This document shows, in pieces, positions 1 to 11,020 of a stretch of 64,000 bases of DNA (positions are counted from its first letter, which is position 1; every line of letters begins with the position of its first letter). The notes beneath the pieces were generated by a model that saw nothing but the letters and a program-made list of their open reading frames with translations, made no database searches and had not been told where the DNA came from. The translations under genes and the position numbers were made by a program. The stretch covers positions 40,028,473 through 40,092,472 of the forward strand of contig OW799233.1 of the NCBI GenBank assembly GCA_941918925.1. Direction: 5' to 3'. This DNA comes from Phyto melanocephala (lineage: Eukaryota > Arthropoda > Insecta > Diptera > Rhinophoridae).

Positions 1-906
1 AAATCAAGAGCGTGTCCACAAATTTTTTAGAAGCCTGTCTTATACCTTTGCCGATGAGTGATTGATTTTTTCCATTGATTTGATAAAAATTCTAAATAGT
101 TTAAATCACTTTATTGATTGTTAATATTCAGTGGCAATTATATATCAAAATGAAAGGTCTCTTTTATTTCAAGAGTTAAAATAAATCAGCTTTTTATCGC
201 AAAGGATCTAGTCAAGAGATTTCATTTTACATCACTAAAAATCACATATTTTCTATATAAAAATTTGTGAAAGTGTGATTGCACCGTCTGTAGCTTTAAT
301 TGCATATTAATGGTGACATTTGATTTGAGGTATTTGTACGAGCATGCTTATGCATTTATGCCTTTTTTTATTTATAATTTGTGACAATTAAAGTTGAACT
401 TTATTTTGTATTTGCTCACATTGATAGCTGTGAATGTGTAATTTATTCCTATAGATGTAAAATAAGATCTTTATCGTAAATTTCACATAAAAAGAAACAC
501 TTTTACAAACAATATACAAAGAAACTTACAACATGTGCATGTGTTTTAAGTCTTTTGTTTATAGACACGCATACGAACACGAATTCTTACATTGTTAATG
601 CTTTACAACAGCCTAAAATATTTAATTGAAAATTTTTAAATAAAATCACGTAGAAATATTTTTTTTTATTAATAAAAAATGATATTTTTTAAAATTATTA
701 TGGTGTAAAATATATAATTAAAAAAATGCAAGATTTTTATTGTTATTTATTGACGTCAGATCAATAATTTATAGACAAAACTGCACCTCATATGCTACGT
801 ACAAAATGAAAAACAAAACACATAAGCCAAGCTAATAAATTTCTTAATATTGCGTATCAAAAAAAAAAAATTAAAAATAAAATAAAATAAAAATAAATAT
901 AAATAA
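1..906. other. AT-rich stretch, no gene seen
   Basis: Low-complexity AT-rich DNA with A and T runs (for example 840-910) and no open frame of note. I see no repeat boundary, splice pattern or protein similarity here. Confidence 0.6.
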
Positions 907-1435
907 AGGGTAGGCCAAAAGTCGCCATTTATCTTAAAAACTTAATAACTCTTTTGTTTATATTTATATTTATTTTTTTTTTTTGTGCATTATACAAAAA
1001 CATAAAAGAGAATTAATAATAGAGTGATTCAAAAATTGACCAAGGAACTAGAGTAATACAATTTTATTATTCAAATTAGCAATTAATAATTTGAACACAA
1101 ATAACATATCGCCGACATTTACACTTCAGAATTTTGCTTTCTGAAGCAATAATTCGTTATTTGGTTTAATATCACCACCAACATTGCAGCGTAAGAGATT
1201 TAAATCGAAGGGGTAGAGCATGTTTGAATCGCCTGCCGAAAATAGTGTCAGTGAAGTACTACCAGCTTTGAATAGCTCGCCTTCTACCAGAAGTTATTCT
1301 GCTCAGCTTTAAATAACTCGTACGTCGCGAAGGCATATTTTTAAAAAAGGCTTACTGCTACTCCCTTATTAGGGTTGGAAAATAAAACTTGCCGCTCATC
1401 GACAAAGTCTAAATATTGCAGATAAATTTCAACAG

Positions 1436-1710
1436 ATGGTCAGAAATGAAATCAATTTTATGAGTGATGAAACTCATTCTTTGAGATGCTTTGTTAATAA
1501 GCAAAACTGTAGGTTCTGTGCATCTGAAAATCCAACAGCCAATCAACAGCTCTCATTGCACTTCCTTAGAAGTGAAGTATGGTGTGGCATTATATCTGAA
1601 AATTTCATTAGACCTTACTCCTTGAAAAATAAAGATGGTAGTGCAGTAAAATGCCATCAAGTCAAAATGGAAACATTTTTACATTCTGCTCTTAAAAATA
1701 CACCAGAGAT
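1436..1710 (+). pseudogene. Mariner transposase core fragment
   Basis: This short open stretch carries recognisable mariner core motifs: MSDETH (first catalytic Asp), FVNKQNCRFCASENP, and VWCGIISENFIRPYS. These match the FSDEAHF / VNKQNCRIW / VWCGLWAGGIIGPYF series of insect mariners. The reading frame ends where the SINE begins at ~1725. Frameshifts and stops lie upstream, where only helix-turn-helix traces remain, and downstream, where traces of the C-terminus appear at ~2040-2160. It is a fossil of a DDE/D transposase that once cut and pasted its element in the nucleus. Confidence 0.75.
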
Positions 1711-1970
1711 ATCTACACTGTTTAGGTAGGTAGGTAGGTAGGTAAGGCTGGTGCAAAGTTACCCTCACACATTCACTCGAAGACCATTACGGTCCATTTT
1801 GACGCCTTAATAGAGAGAAGAATAGAATAAGAATAGAAATATTTAGGATAGAAGAGAAAGAGAAGCAGGCAATTCCAGAGTCTCCGGCGGGAATCGAACC
1901 CGCAACCCCCAAACAAGTGACTTGTCCTTTACTGACTAGTCCATAGGGGCACTCTAATCTACACTATTTA
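1711..1970 (-). mobile_element. tRNA-derived SINE with target-site duplication
   Basis: A 232 bp insert (1725-1956) is flanked by near-identical 14 bp copies (ATCTACACTGTTTA at 1711 and ATCTACACTATTTA at 1957). Read on the minus strand, the head holds a perfect RNA polymerase III B box, GGTTCGATTCCC (1889-1900), inside a tRNA-like arm. An A-box-like stretch (TGGACTAGTCAGTAAAGG) lies nearer the 5' end. The body is non-tRNA and the 3' tail is a (CCTA)n repeat, seen on the plus strand as TAGG repeats at 1724-1744. It lies inside the older mariner. Confidence 0.85.
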
Positions 1971-2284
1971 AGAAGCAATAGACTTTGTAAGTCTTTCGCT
2001 TGATTTATCAGGCCATTTAAAGAAGGCAGTATATGTGAATAACCCCGAGACAGTTCTTGTACTCAAGGCAAATATGATTGCAGAAATAGAATATACTATG
2101 TAATGTGCCTCTCATTACCAAGCTGAAAACGAGGGTGATTTAAGTGACACTATTTTCCAAACTTAATGCGAAAAATTTTCCAGTTTGTACATTTTATAAT
2201 CTGAAAAGAAAAAGTTAATAAAAACTATAAAAACAAAAGAGTTGTTAAATATTTAAGCCCCATAGAGACTTTTGCCCCACCCTA

Positions 2285-3990
2285 TACGATGTTGATTCTT
2301 TCTCAAATATTATGCGATTTTGTTTTGCAGGTTTGTCTTGTAAATTGTGCTGATATTTGTGTACGCAAGAGTTTAAAATTTACGATCATTTTAACAAGTG
2401 ACGACAAGTGGCGCTGTTTTCAACATGCTGGAGAGCTAAAGTCAAACTGTATATCCTGATGAGGACTGGACGTTAGAAAGAAAAAGAAAAAGTTAGAAAG
2501 ACACTATCAAATGTATACATTTTTACATACAGTGATGATGATAAGAAATTGTCAATTATAGTGAAGTAATTGAAAAATTGATTTGTTAAAAATGTCTGCA
2601 GGCTAAGTTGTGCAAAAAAAGACAAATTTTAAATTTATGCAACAGAATTGAATGAGTTGAAAATCTAAGCAACGAAAAAATTGTGTAAGAAATTTTAATT
2701 TCACTCACTGCTTTAACCAATTTCCAATCTCTAAAGAAAAGAGAACAAAACATGATTGAAACATGGTCTTTGAAATGTTTTAAATTTTCAACAGCTTAAT
2801 CTTTAAAGTCTCAGTTGTAGGGGCTTTAGTTCTAGCAATTTATTACAATCAATGATGAATGTTAAAAATTACCTTTAACTCTATTAAATAACATCAATTA
2901 TAATTTTCTTCTCATACACATACATATGCATAGTTATAGTTAAGATATATTTTTTATTTGCTTTTTTTGGATTGCAAATAGGCTTAAACATACTTTTCCC
3001 AATATTTTTTCCATATTTTTCTATTTATTAATGCATATTTCTAGTTTGGATTTATAATTGCTTAAAGATGTTTAAAGATAGATCACTCGTAGTGCAGCCC
3101 ATAACATCATCGTTATAATGTTGCTGATATGCGTTGTCAACAATATGACACGATCCGTACACACGCATACTTGGCACGCCAACATTTTCTTGTTGATTGA
3201 TTGATGCAAAAGTATGCATGTGGCAAAGGAAGTGCATCAGGCCAACTGTCTTCAACTCTGTGTATTGTATTATATAGATTTAAAGAGTTTCCAACATGTT
3301 GTTTATTTCAAATATTTTTATAATTTTTTATTATTTAATCATGGAAAATTATGATGAGTATGAACATGAAACGGTTTCTAGTTGTGCAAATCATGAAAAA
3401 TTTTATAAAAATAATAAATGTCGTTTACCATCTTTGGTTAACGTGGTTGAAATACAGACATGTAATTCTATTGAATTTCTAAAGTGACTTAAGTTAAATA
3501 TTTAGTTTTATCTAGGTTCATTTATGTTACCATATTCGACATAATTATTCCGTTTTAATTAACTTTTTAATGACTTAACATGTCTTATTTTTTAAAGGCG
3601 AGCATTAATAGAAAGTTTGTTTGTTTAATTAGTTGTAATTGATGCCAGCATTTCAAGGAAAATATTTAAATTATAATTATTGCTATAATCGAAGTTTTAT
3701 TTCTTTTTTTTTTGTTTGGTAGTGATTTACAACAATAAATATTAAATGACTGGTGCTTAGTTAAGACAAGGTGGGACATTAGCATTGTGTATTCTTCTAC
3801 TTTGTGTGGACGTTATGTTCTTATTTAGAAAATCAAGGAAGATAATTATAACTAGAAAATATAATTAATAGAAATGATTATTATTTTAAAGCTGCACGAT
3901 TTTTAATCGAAAATAACAAATTACACACAAAAAATATGGCTTAACAATGGTTAAATATTTGAAGGATTGAATAATTTATAAATTTTGGTT
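2285..3990. other. Intergenic or intronic DNA, no confident gene
   Basis: AT-rich sequence without an identified mobile element. The only noteworthy part is the open stretch at 3052-3262 on the minus strand, listed separately. Confidence 0.5.
3052..3262 (-). other. Possible terminal exon (unidentified)
   Basis: A 67-codon minus-strand frame starts just after an AG (TACACAG) that could be a splice acceptor, and ends with TAA at 3052-3054. Its composition is less AT-skewed than its surroundings, and the residues are varied (His, Cys, Met, Asp rich) rather than the Lys/Asn/Phe/Ile mix of random AT-rich frames. It has no ATG start of its own, so it would have to be a downstream exon. I do not recognise the sequence. 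It may be chance. Confidence 0.2.
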
Positions 3991-5220
3991 ATAAAGGGTT
4001 ACAAATTTTTTTTATATAAAACAAAAACGTTTTTGGATATCAATGAAATTCCCTATTGCTGTGAAAGTACGTTCGATGCCATTATGTATGGAACTCTATT
4101 TCTTTTGCATGGCCACCACGGGCACGCTTACAGAAGTCCAGACACTGAACCCAATATTCGACGGTTTTCAAGCATAAATCAGGTGATACTGCAGCAATTT
4201 TACGTTCGATATTCGTACGAAGTTCATCAGTCGTCGCTTGCTTGATGGCATAGAACATAGACTTGACGTGGCCCCACAGGAAATAATCAACGGCGTCAAA
4301 TCGCATGACCGAGGCGGCCAATCGACTAGACCATTTAGTGAAATAACAAGTTCTCCAAACTTGGTTTCCAATAAATTGATTGTGACATTCGCTGTGTGGC
4401 TTGTGGCATGTCCTCCAAGTCCATATCATCCAATTGGGGCCAAAAATATTCTGTTTTCATTGAACGGTAGCAATTTCCATTCACAGAAACGTGCCGGTCT
4501 TGATCATCACGGAAGAAGTATGGCCCAATGACGCCGCGGGTCCATAAACCGCACCAAATCGTAACTTTTTTGCGATACAATGATGACTCATGGAGTACGT
4601 GTGGATTGCTGTCTGACCAATAACTGATATTTTGCTTATTGACAAAGCCATTCAACCAGAAATGAGCCGCATCGCTGAAGATGATTTTTCGATGAAAATC
4701 CGAACGCTGCTGCTGGTCAAGCAGCTTTAGTTCTTGCATCAATTTGATCTTGTAAGGATGTAGGCCAAGATCTTTTAGCAAAATTCGCCACAACGACGTT
4801 ACAGAGATGCCCAATGCTTGAGAACGACGTGTGAGAGACACATTTAGGCTTTCTTCAACTGAAGCCTCAGCGGCAGCCATATTCACGACACTACGGGCAC
4901 TTCTTTGTCTCACGGGCAAGGGAACATTTTGTACTGTGCCTGTGGATTCAAATTTTTCCACTAGATGTTCAATTGTTGATCTGGTAGAACGATTATGACA
5001 ACCATAATTTGTACGTAGCGCCTTTAACGTTGAGGCCACTGACTCCAAATTTCGGTAAACAATTTTAATAATTTCGACTCGTTGTTGGTTCGTATATGTT
5101 TCCATCATGAAATGGCAAATCTTACTGAAGAGAAATGTCAAAAGAGCGGCAGAAAATATGGCGTCGTTTGCTGTCCCTATCAGTCTACTTTTGTAGCGTG
5201 CCTTTTAAAAACCCCTTTAT
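3991..5220 (-). mobile_element. Decayed mariner element
   Basis: A transposase fossil on the minus strand is bounded by degenerate inverted ends: ATAAAGGGTTACAAATTTT at 3991, and the reverse complement of TTTTAAAAACCCCTTTAT ending ~5220. The length (~1.23 kb) fits a mariner-like element. The ends are worn, so the exact boundaries are uncertain. Confidence 0.7.
4082..5141 (-). pseudogene. Mariner transposase pseudogene (second catalytic Asp deleted)
   Basis: The N-terminal frame (5141 down to ~4335) covers the helix-turn-helix region (QQRVEIIKIVYRNLESV, then LTRRSQALGISVTSLWRIL) and enters the catalytic core: FSDAAHFWLNGFVNKQN, VTIWCGLWTRGVIGPYFF. Frames then switch twice. One frame holds ATSHTANVT, and METKFGELVIS through RSCDLTPL, the third-Asp region. 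Another holds DYFLWGHV through RARGGHAKEIEFH at the C-terminus. Two defects are clear: a small deletion removes the residues around the second catalytic Asp, before ATSHTA, and the Glu of FSDE is Ala. The gene is close to the common insect family that reads VNKQN / DYFLWG, but it is dead. Confidence 0.85.
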
Positions 5221-5329
5221 TTGTGCCAAGAAGGAAAAACTGCTTTTTCTTAACTTAACTTTTAACTTTGAATTAACTTTTGGACAAGTTAATTTAGTTA
5301 GTGTGTTTTTAAGGCGAGTTGAGACCAAG

Positions 5330-5438
5330 AGCGCTACCAGCAATGAATCTTTGATTTTATTTATAAAACAATTACGTATATATATAAATAAAACAATAAG
5401 GATTTTCTAATGGTTGTAGCGAAGCGCACCGGGTTAGC
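5330..5438 (+). repeat. Short Helitron-like 3' terminus
   Basis: The stretch ending GTAGCGAAGCGCACCGGG then TTAGCTAGT (to ~5438) resembles the terminal block of the larger Helitron-like repeats in this window (GTAGCAACGCGCGCCGGG then ATTGGCTAGT). Only the end is recognisable. The body is short and its 5' limit is unclear. Confidence 0.4.
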
Positions 5439-5569
5439 TAGTTTATAAATATAGATTCTACGAATGATTCGAATCTTTAAATGGTCAGTAGATGGGGATT
5501 TAATATTTTATGACTTTTCGTTTTTATAACTTTTTTTATAATAAATGGAAATTTATTTACAGTAAGAAA

Positions 5570-6050
5570 AAATGTCGCTTAAATAAACCTTCACACCTTC
5601 ACATTGATGGGATCGTTTTGCAACATTTTCTATAACATCTTTCAAAATCTGTGGCTGTAGTGCTTAAATTTCTACAAAAATATTAAACTTAAATTAAAGG
5701 ATTTTGTAGGGATTGCTTACATATGTATGCACGTTTTTTTGAATAATCACGAAGGAAATAGTCCAGTGATGACAAATCGGAAAAATGCCTAGGCCAATTA
5801 ATTTTGAACTTTCTCGAAGTTATTTTGCTGGCATTGTGTCTCGGACAGTTTGAGCAGTATCTTTATTCTGCTGTAACATCACCTCAGGACTGTTTTCAAG
5901 AGGAGGATGTAAAAAAAATTTTCTTTCATAAACTAATAGTTTTCTCTGTTTACCGTTACAACATTTTCATCTTTATTCTCAAAGAAGTAAGGCCCCATGA
6001 TATTGTCAGATGTAGTGCCAAAGCATATTGTTCAAATAATGGTCTATAAT
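5570..6050 (-). pseudogene. Mariner-like transposase C-terminal fossil
   Basis: Read on the minus strand in shifting frames, this stretch gives FGTTSDNIMGPYFFE followed by KDENVVTVNREN. It continues with a worn copy of the QDGAT/HTA block (QQNKDTAQTVRDTM) and then PQILKDVIENV and CEGVKVYLSDI-like C-terminal residues. Order and spacing match the second half of mariner transposases. Stops and frameshifts are frequent. The N-terminal half is not found; a LINE fossil abuts at ~6060. Confidence 0.6.
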
Positions 6051-6059
6051 TAGCGTACT

Positions 6060-6940
6060 TTCCCCTCTCCTGTTTTTGTTCGTACTGGATGAAGTGATGG
6101 TTAAGACAAACACGGCAGCTCCAAACGGCTTACATGAGCTCCATTTGCAAAATTAAACGACTTGGACTATGCTGATGATCTATGCCTACTCGCACATAAC
6201 TTTGAACATACAAATGAAAAACTCCAAGCCCTTTATTAAAATGCACTTAAGGTTGGACTACGCATCAGCACGAAGAAGACAAAGGTCATGAGGATAAACA
6301 CAATAACGGGCTCCTCCTCAATGACACTATTATAGAGGATGTTCAATCCTTTAGCTACCTTGGCTGAACAATCTCAACAAACAGTGGTGCAGACGAAGAC
6401 GTCGCAATCCGGATAGACAAAGCGCGTAAGGCTATAAACTCGATGTAGAAAGTTTGGATATCAAATGATCTTTACCGTGACCTTAAATCAAAAATTTTCA
6501 ACAGCTGCATTAAACCCATCCTCCTTTATGGATATGAAACTTGGGGCCTGAATAAATGCGCTAAAAGGAGGCTCCAAACATTCGCCAACCGTTGTCTACG
6601 CCGTATCATGAGATGCTTCTGGCCAAACACCAAACACAGCAACTCTGAGCTGCTCCACAAAACAAAACAGATACCAATCCACCAAGACATCTTAAGGCGA
6701 AAATTTGAATGGATCGGCCACACGCTCAGATTAACAAATACAATCGCAAAAGCCGCTCTGAAGTATAATCCACAAAGTTCGCGTCTACGAGGACGCCAAA
6801 AGACAACCTGGCATACAAAAACACTAAATCAACTATCTTAAGCACAATGTATATGGAATGAAGCTCCCGATCGCAATCGATGGAAATCTCTAATTAAGGC
6901 CGTTTGCTCTCAAGCTGGAGAATAGCGGAACATCATTACC
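6060..6940 (+). pseudogene. Non-LTR retrotransposon (LINE) reverse transcriptase, 3' half fossil
   Basis: Conceptual translation with a few stops gives LDYADDLCLL (the YADD catalytic box of reverse transcriptase), then a KTKVMRIN block, FSYLG, KIFNSCIKPILLYGYETWGL, CLRRIMRCFWP, RRKFEWIGHTLRL, and a LRGRQKTTW block. These are the palm and thumb motifs and the downstream basic segment of a LINE ORF2. In-frame stops interrupt it, for example in the AL*NALK segment and after TLNQLS at 6840. No poly(A) tail or TSD was identified. I cannot name the clade securely. The 5' half is missing, as is usual for truncated insertions. Confidence 0.75.
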
Positions 6941-7458
6941 ATCAATAATTAGCGTTGCTGAATAGCTTATGGATTGTCAGATCTAGATTCTATAGTCTCT
7001 GTATATTGATCGGAATAAATGTAATATAAAAACTTTATTTCTTTATCCGCAAATTTTAACAAATTCGGCTCAAATATTTGAAGAAGAATCTGTAACAAAC
7101 AAAGTTGCAACCATTTTAGCAATCGATATAAAATTAAGCTGTGAAAAGATTTCATATTATCATTATATTTTAGACAAATAATTGTAAAACTGCTTGATTA
7201 GTTTTTTATTTTCTCATCTTTTATTACTGTTATAGGACTTAGAATTTGTAAACTATGCGAAAAATATTGGGTGTCTAAGTTAGAAATGCAGGATTCAAAA
7301 TAGATGGTACATGTTTTAAACGTGGTTTTTGTTTTTTTTTTTTTTTTTGTAGCTTATATGTTTTTTCGAAGAGTATGTCACCTTTCATTTATTCTCACTT
7401 AATTATTGAGTATTATAGTGTAAATAACGAAGTTTGTATACCCTTAGCACAAAAGTGA
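6941..7458. other. AT-rich spacer, no gene seen
   Basis: No coding pattern. A run of T at ~7322-7345 could be the tail of an unresolved insertion on the minus strand, but no duplication was found. Confidence 0.5.
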
Positions 7459-9587
7459 ACAAGTAAGAGCACTAAATATTTTCGGCTGTGCCGAATTTTT
7501 TATACCCACCACCAATTTTGTGTTCATTTGAAGCACATTATTTATTATTTTGTTAATCATTATGGAATAATCTCCCATGTTGAAGGTGAACTACACCTAG
7601 TCTTTAAATTTGTTTTCTGCATTTCATTTGACATTTCTCAATCTCAAACTTACTCAATTTGATCCGTGAAAAGATATGCAAGTGAGCAACGCTTTAAAGT
7701 TATTCAGGTTTTTTATAAAAATGGGCGTTCAAATCAAAACGCATTTTGTGCACTTCGTAATTCTTTTGATCAAAATAATCATTCAAATTCGTTCACAATC
7801 GGGAGAATTGTAAAAAATATTTAAATTTTTGCAAAATAGTTCTGTATAAAATTTTAGAAAATCTGTGAATGCCTTCTTAGTTCGTTGAATGGGAACCACT
7901 GCTGGTTTTTGCGATAGTGTGGCAAAAGAGCAGTCAACCTCGCCTCATCATCATGCCCAACAATTGAGCATCAACATTGTCATTGAAAATTTGGACCATC
8001 AGATAGAGGAGTGGTGCCAAGGATGGGGGGGGGGGGGGTCATTTGGCCAATATTTTGTTAAATACATAATTAAACCATACAAATATTATAATTACAAAAA
8101 GAAATACTAATAATATCCTAAATAATTTGTGTTTTATTTAAATTCAACATCGGTCCTTAAAATTTAACCACCCTTTATAACTTCGATATGCTACTAAAAT
8201 GCTTTTGTAAATGTAGTCTTTTAGTAAAAGTGGGCGTTAAAGTAGGAGTGTCAGTAAAGTTTCTGCTAATAAATACAACTTAGATATTTCAATATAGTCC
8301 TTTATTTTCCCAAAAACTTTGTCAATAGAGAAATTACATGAATTTAAGATAAACCGTTATATGGGAGGTAGGCGTTAAAGTAGGATAGGTGACACTTTTT
8401 GGCAAAACAATAACATTGATTAGAAGGATATACGTAGCAAATTTGATCATCATACCTCTAATTTTGGCGGTTTTATGAGCTTTTAAATTTCATTAACGGT
8501 AGATAACGTGAATAGTGGGCGTTATAGTAGGCGTGTCAAAGTTGTTTTTGCGAATGAGTACAACTTAGGTGTTTCAATATAGCGCTTTGTTATTCCAAAA
8601 TCATTATTAATACAGAAATTATATGATTTTAAGGTAAAACGTTATATGGGAGGTGGGCGTAAAAGTGGGCGTGGCACCTTAATTTTCTGGCACAGTAATG
8701 ACACTGCCTAGGGGGATATACGTAGCAAATTTTATCATCATACCTCTACTTTTGGCGGTTTTATGAGTTTTTAAATTTCATTAACGGTAGATAACGTGAA
8801 AAGTGGGCGTTATAGTAGACGTGTCAAAGTTGTTTTTGCGAATGAGTACAACTTAGGTGTTTCAATATAGCCCTTTGTTATTCCAAAATCTTTATTAATA
8901 GAGAAAGTATATGAATTTAAGGTAAAACGTTATATGGGAGGTGGGCGTGGCACATTGATTTTCCGTTACAAAAAAGCGTGTCACCAAAAAGCAAAGTGTG
9001 CAAAATTTCAGAGTCGTACATCCAATTTTGTTGCTTTTATGACGTTTTTGTTTTTATATATACCGAAAAATACACTGTGCGGTATAAATTTTCGTACATT
9101 TTGATCGATAACTCCTCTCCTAATGCATAGATTTAAATAATTTTCGGGGAAAAATATTATTTTTACTCAGGAAATATATATTCGGAGTTTCATGAGTCTA
9201 CGTTAATGCGTTTGTACACAATTCCATTTTATTCGATGTTCGAAGGACATGGTTTTTTCGAGCTACTCTTGATTTTCGAAATATAACTCTCTTCCTAATA
9301 TTCCGATTTAGCCCATTTTCAATACCAAACAAACCTTGTCTATAAGAAAGATTCTGGCAAAATTTTGAGCCCCCTAGCTTTTTCGGTGCGACCTCTATCG
9401 TGCTTTCAACAGACGGACAGACGGACAGAAGGACAGACGGACGGACATAGCTAGATCGTCATCAAATCAAACCCTGATTCAGAATATATATACTTTATGG
9501 GGTCTAAAATGGATATTTCGATGTGTTACAAACGGAATGACAAAATAAATATACCTCCACCATTTTTTTTGGTGGCGGGTATAAAAA
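7459..9587 (+). mobile_element. Large dispersed TIR element ('GGTGGCGGGTATAAAAA' family), copy 1
   Basis: The left end carries TTTTTATACCCACCACC (~7497-7513), preceded by the palindromic TTCGGCTGTGCCGAA. The right end is GGTGGCGGGTATAAAAA (9571-9587), its inverted complement with one mismatch. The interior has a ~300 bp module repeated about three times between 8230 and 8950 ('GGGAGGTGGGCG', 'CAACTTAGGTGTTTCAATAT', 'GTTATATGGGAGG'). A GACGGACAGACGG minisatellite follows at ~9412-9445, with a closing TACTTTATGGGGTCTAAAAT block. It has no coding capacity of its own. A second, shorter copy lies at 46508-47423. A mariner fossil is nested at ~7580-8175. Confidence 0.7.
7580..8175 (+). mobile_element. 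Internally deleted mariner nested in the TIR element
   Basis: Transposase N-terminal motifs are readable at ~7680-7810 (RFKVIQVFYKNGRSNQNAF, then SFTIGRIVK). Helix-turn-helix remnants follow at ~7905-7965. The sequence then jumps to the C-terminal tail, and the 3' terminal repeat TTTAACCACCCTT ends at ~8175 before TA. The same family is present in fuller form at 41114-42299. The 5' terminal repeat is missing, and so are about 35 bp of the host repeat that survive in the copy at 46.6 kb. One deletion therefore spanned both. Confidence 0.75.
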
Positions 9588-10239
9588 GGGTATATATAGG
9601 ATCGTCATTTCAAATTTCTAAAATTTTCATTTCCGACCCCAAGGAGTTGATTGAACCCTATCCATCTGTCCGTGTGTTTGTTGAAATCAATTTTTGGAAG
9701 CCCCCTGACATCGCCTGTGCCCGCGTGAAGTATTAAAATATCAGAAATATTTGGGAGCAGATCAGTATTGAAAATCAGAAAAATCGGTACATAAACAACT
9801 GAGATATGAGGAAAAAACCACGACCAACTCTTTTTTTCTCTCTCACAGCAACATACAACACATACATACAAACGTGGAATACTATTTAGTCAGAGTGAAC
9901 TAAGCCAAAAATTTTTATTTTTTTTAATTTTTTTTTATTTTTAATTTTTGTTTTCTATTTTTTTATTTTTATTTAGTGTTTTATTTTTTTTATATATATT
10001 TCTTATATTTTTTTAAATCTTTTTAAAATTTTTTTTTGTTTTTTATATTTTTCTTATTTTTTTAACATACATACATACATAAACTAAATTTATTACTTTG
10101 CAATGGGATGTTTTTATAAATGCATGCACGTGTTTCATATTAATGAGATGAATGGTAACACAAACAATTGTTATTGCATGAAAACACGTTGCGAAGGGTA
10201 TATAAGATTCGGCATGGCTGAATGTAGCACTCTTACTTC
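9588..10239 (-). repeat. Dispersed ATACCC repeat, copy 1
   Basis: It begins with AAGGGTATATATAGG and ends with GGTATATAAGATTCGGCATG followed by the TAGCACTCTTACTT block. Inside are the shared blocks TTTCCGACCCC, a CTGTCCGTGTGT segment followed by TTGAAATCAA, and ACATAAACAACTGAGATATG, then a long T-rich tract (~9910-10065). Several homologous copies lie elsewhere in the window. No coding function. Confidence 0.7.
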
Positions 10240-11020
10240 TTTTTATACCCTTCACACAGTGAAAAAGGGTATATATAGGTTTGTCATTCCGTGTGAAATT
10301 TCTACAATTTTCATTTCCGACCCCATAAAGTATATATTTTCTGAAAGCTTATGAATAGGGGAGTCGATTAAGCTCTGTCAGTCTGTCCGTCTGTCCGTCT
10401 GTCAGTCTGTCCGTCTGTCCGTGTGTATGTTGAAATCAACTTTTTGAAGCCCCCCGACATAGGTTGGACCCGGGTAAGGTATTAAAATATCAGAAATATT
10501 CGGAATTGGTCGGTATTGAAAATCAGAAACATCGGTACATAAACAACTGAGATATGAGCAAAAACCCACGACCACCTCGATTTTTTTTCACAAAAACAAC
10601 ATTACAACAACAACATACATACATACAAACGTGTATACTGGTTAGAGAAAACGTGGCATCGAATCCCAGCTGAGTCAAAAAAAAAATTTTTTTAATTTTT
10701 TTAAATTTTTTTTTTATTTTTTTTTATTTAATATATTATTTATATTTTTATTATTCTTTTTTTTTAATTTTTTTTTATTTCTTTTTAAATTTTTTTTTTT
10801 ATTTTTTTTTGTTTTATATATATTTCATATATAATAATTTTTTTTTAAATTTTTAACATACATACGTGAATTTATAATTTTACAATGGGATGTTTTTATA
10901 TATGTATCATCGTATTTCATATGGGATGAATGGTGACACAAACTTCTATTATTTCATGACTACACGTTGTGAAGGGTATATAAGATTCGGCACGGCCGAA
11001 TATAGCGCTCTTACTTGTTG
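10240..11020 (-). repeat. Dispersed ATACCC repeat, copy 2
   Basis: It directly follows copy 1 in the same orientation. It starts TTTATACCCTTCACACAGTG, has a CTGTCCGTCTGTCCG minisatellite at ~10380-10425, a TTAGAGAAAACGTGGCATCG block at ~10643, a T-rich tract (10685-10855), and ends with the TTCGGCACGGCCGAATATAG palindromic terminus. Confidence 0.75.

Larger units (their letters stand above)
907..2284 (+). mobile_element. Decayed Tc1/mariner element with long degenerate TIRs
   Basis: The ends are inverted copies of each other. The left end (AGGGTAGGCCAAAAGTC at ~907) is matched, in reverse complement, by the right end (AGGGTGGGGCAAAAGTC, ending ~2283). The similarity runs inward about 50 bp to a shared AACTCTTTTGTTT block. 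Between them a mariner transposase can be followed in broken frames: helix-turn-helix remnants around 1150-1350, the catalytic-core fragment at ~1440-1690, and the C-terminal motif GGHLSDI-like near 2130-2160. A SINE sits inside at 1725-1956. The element cannot encode a working transposase. Confidence 0.75.

Noticed and set aside
1884..1945. A tRNA gene on the minus strand (B box and GGTTCGATTCC arm).
   Set aside because: It forms the head of a SINE with flanking duplications and a non-tRNA body. The acceptor stem is not closed, so it is tRNA-derived rather than a tRNA gene.
3296..3487. A 63-codon ATG frame next to the possible exon.
   Set aside because: The first half is Phe/Ile/Leu/Tyr-rich as expected by chance, with no similarity. 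Not supported as a gene.
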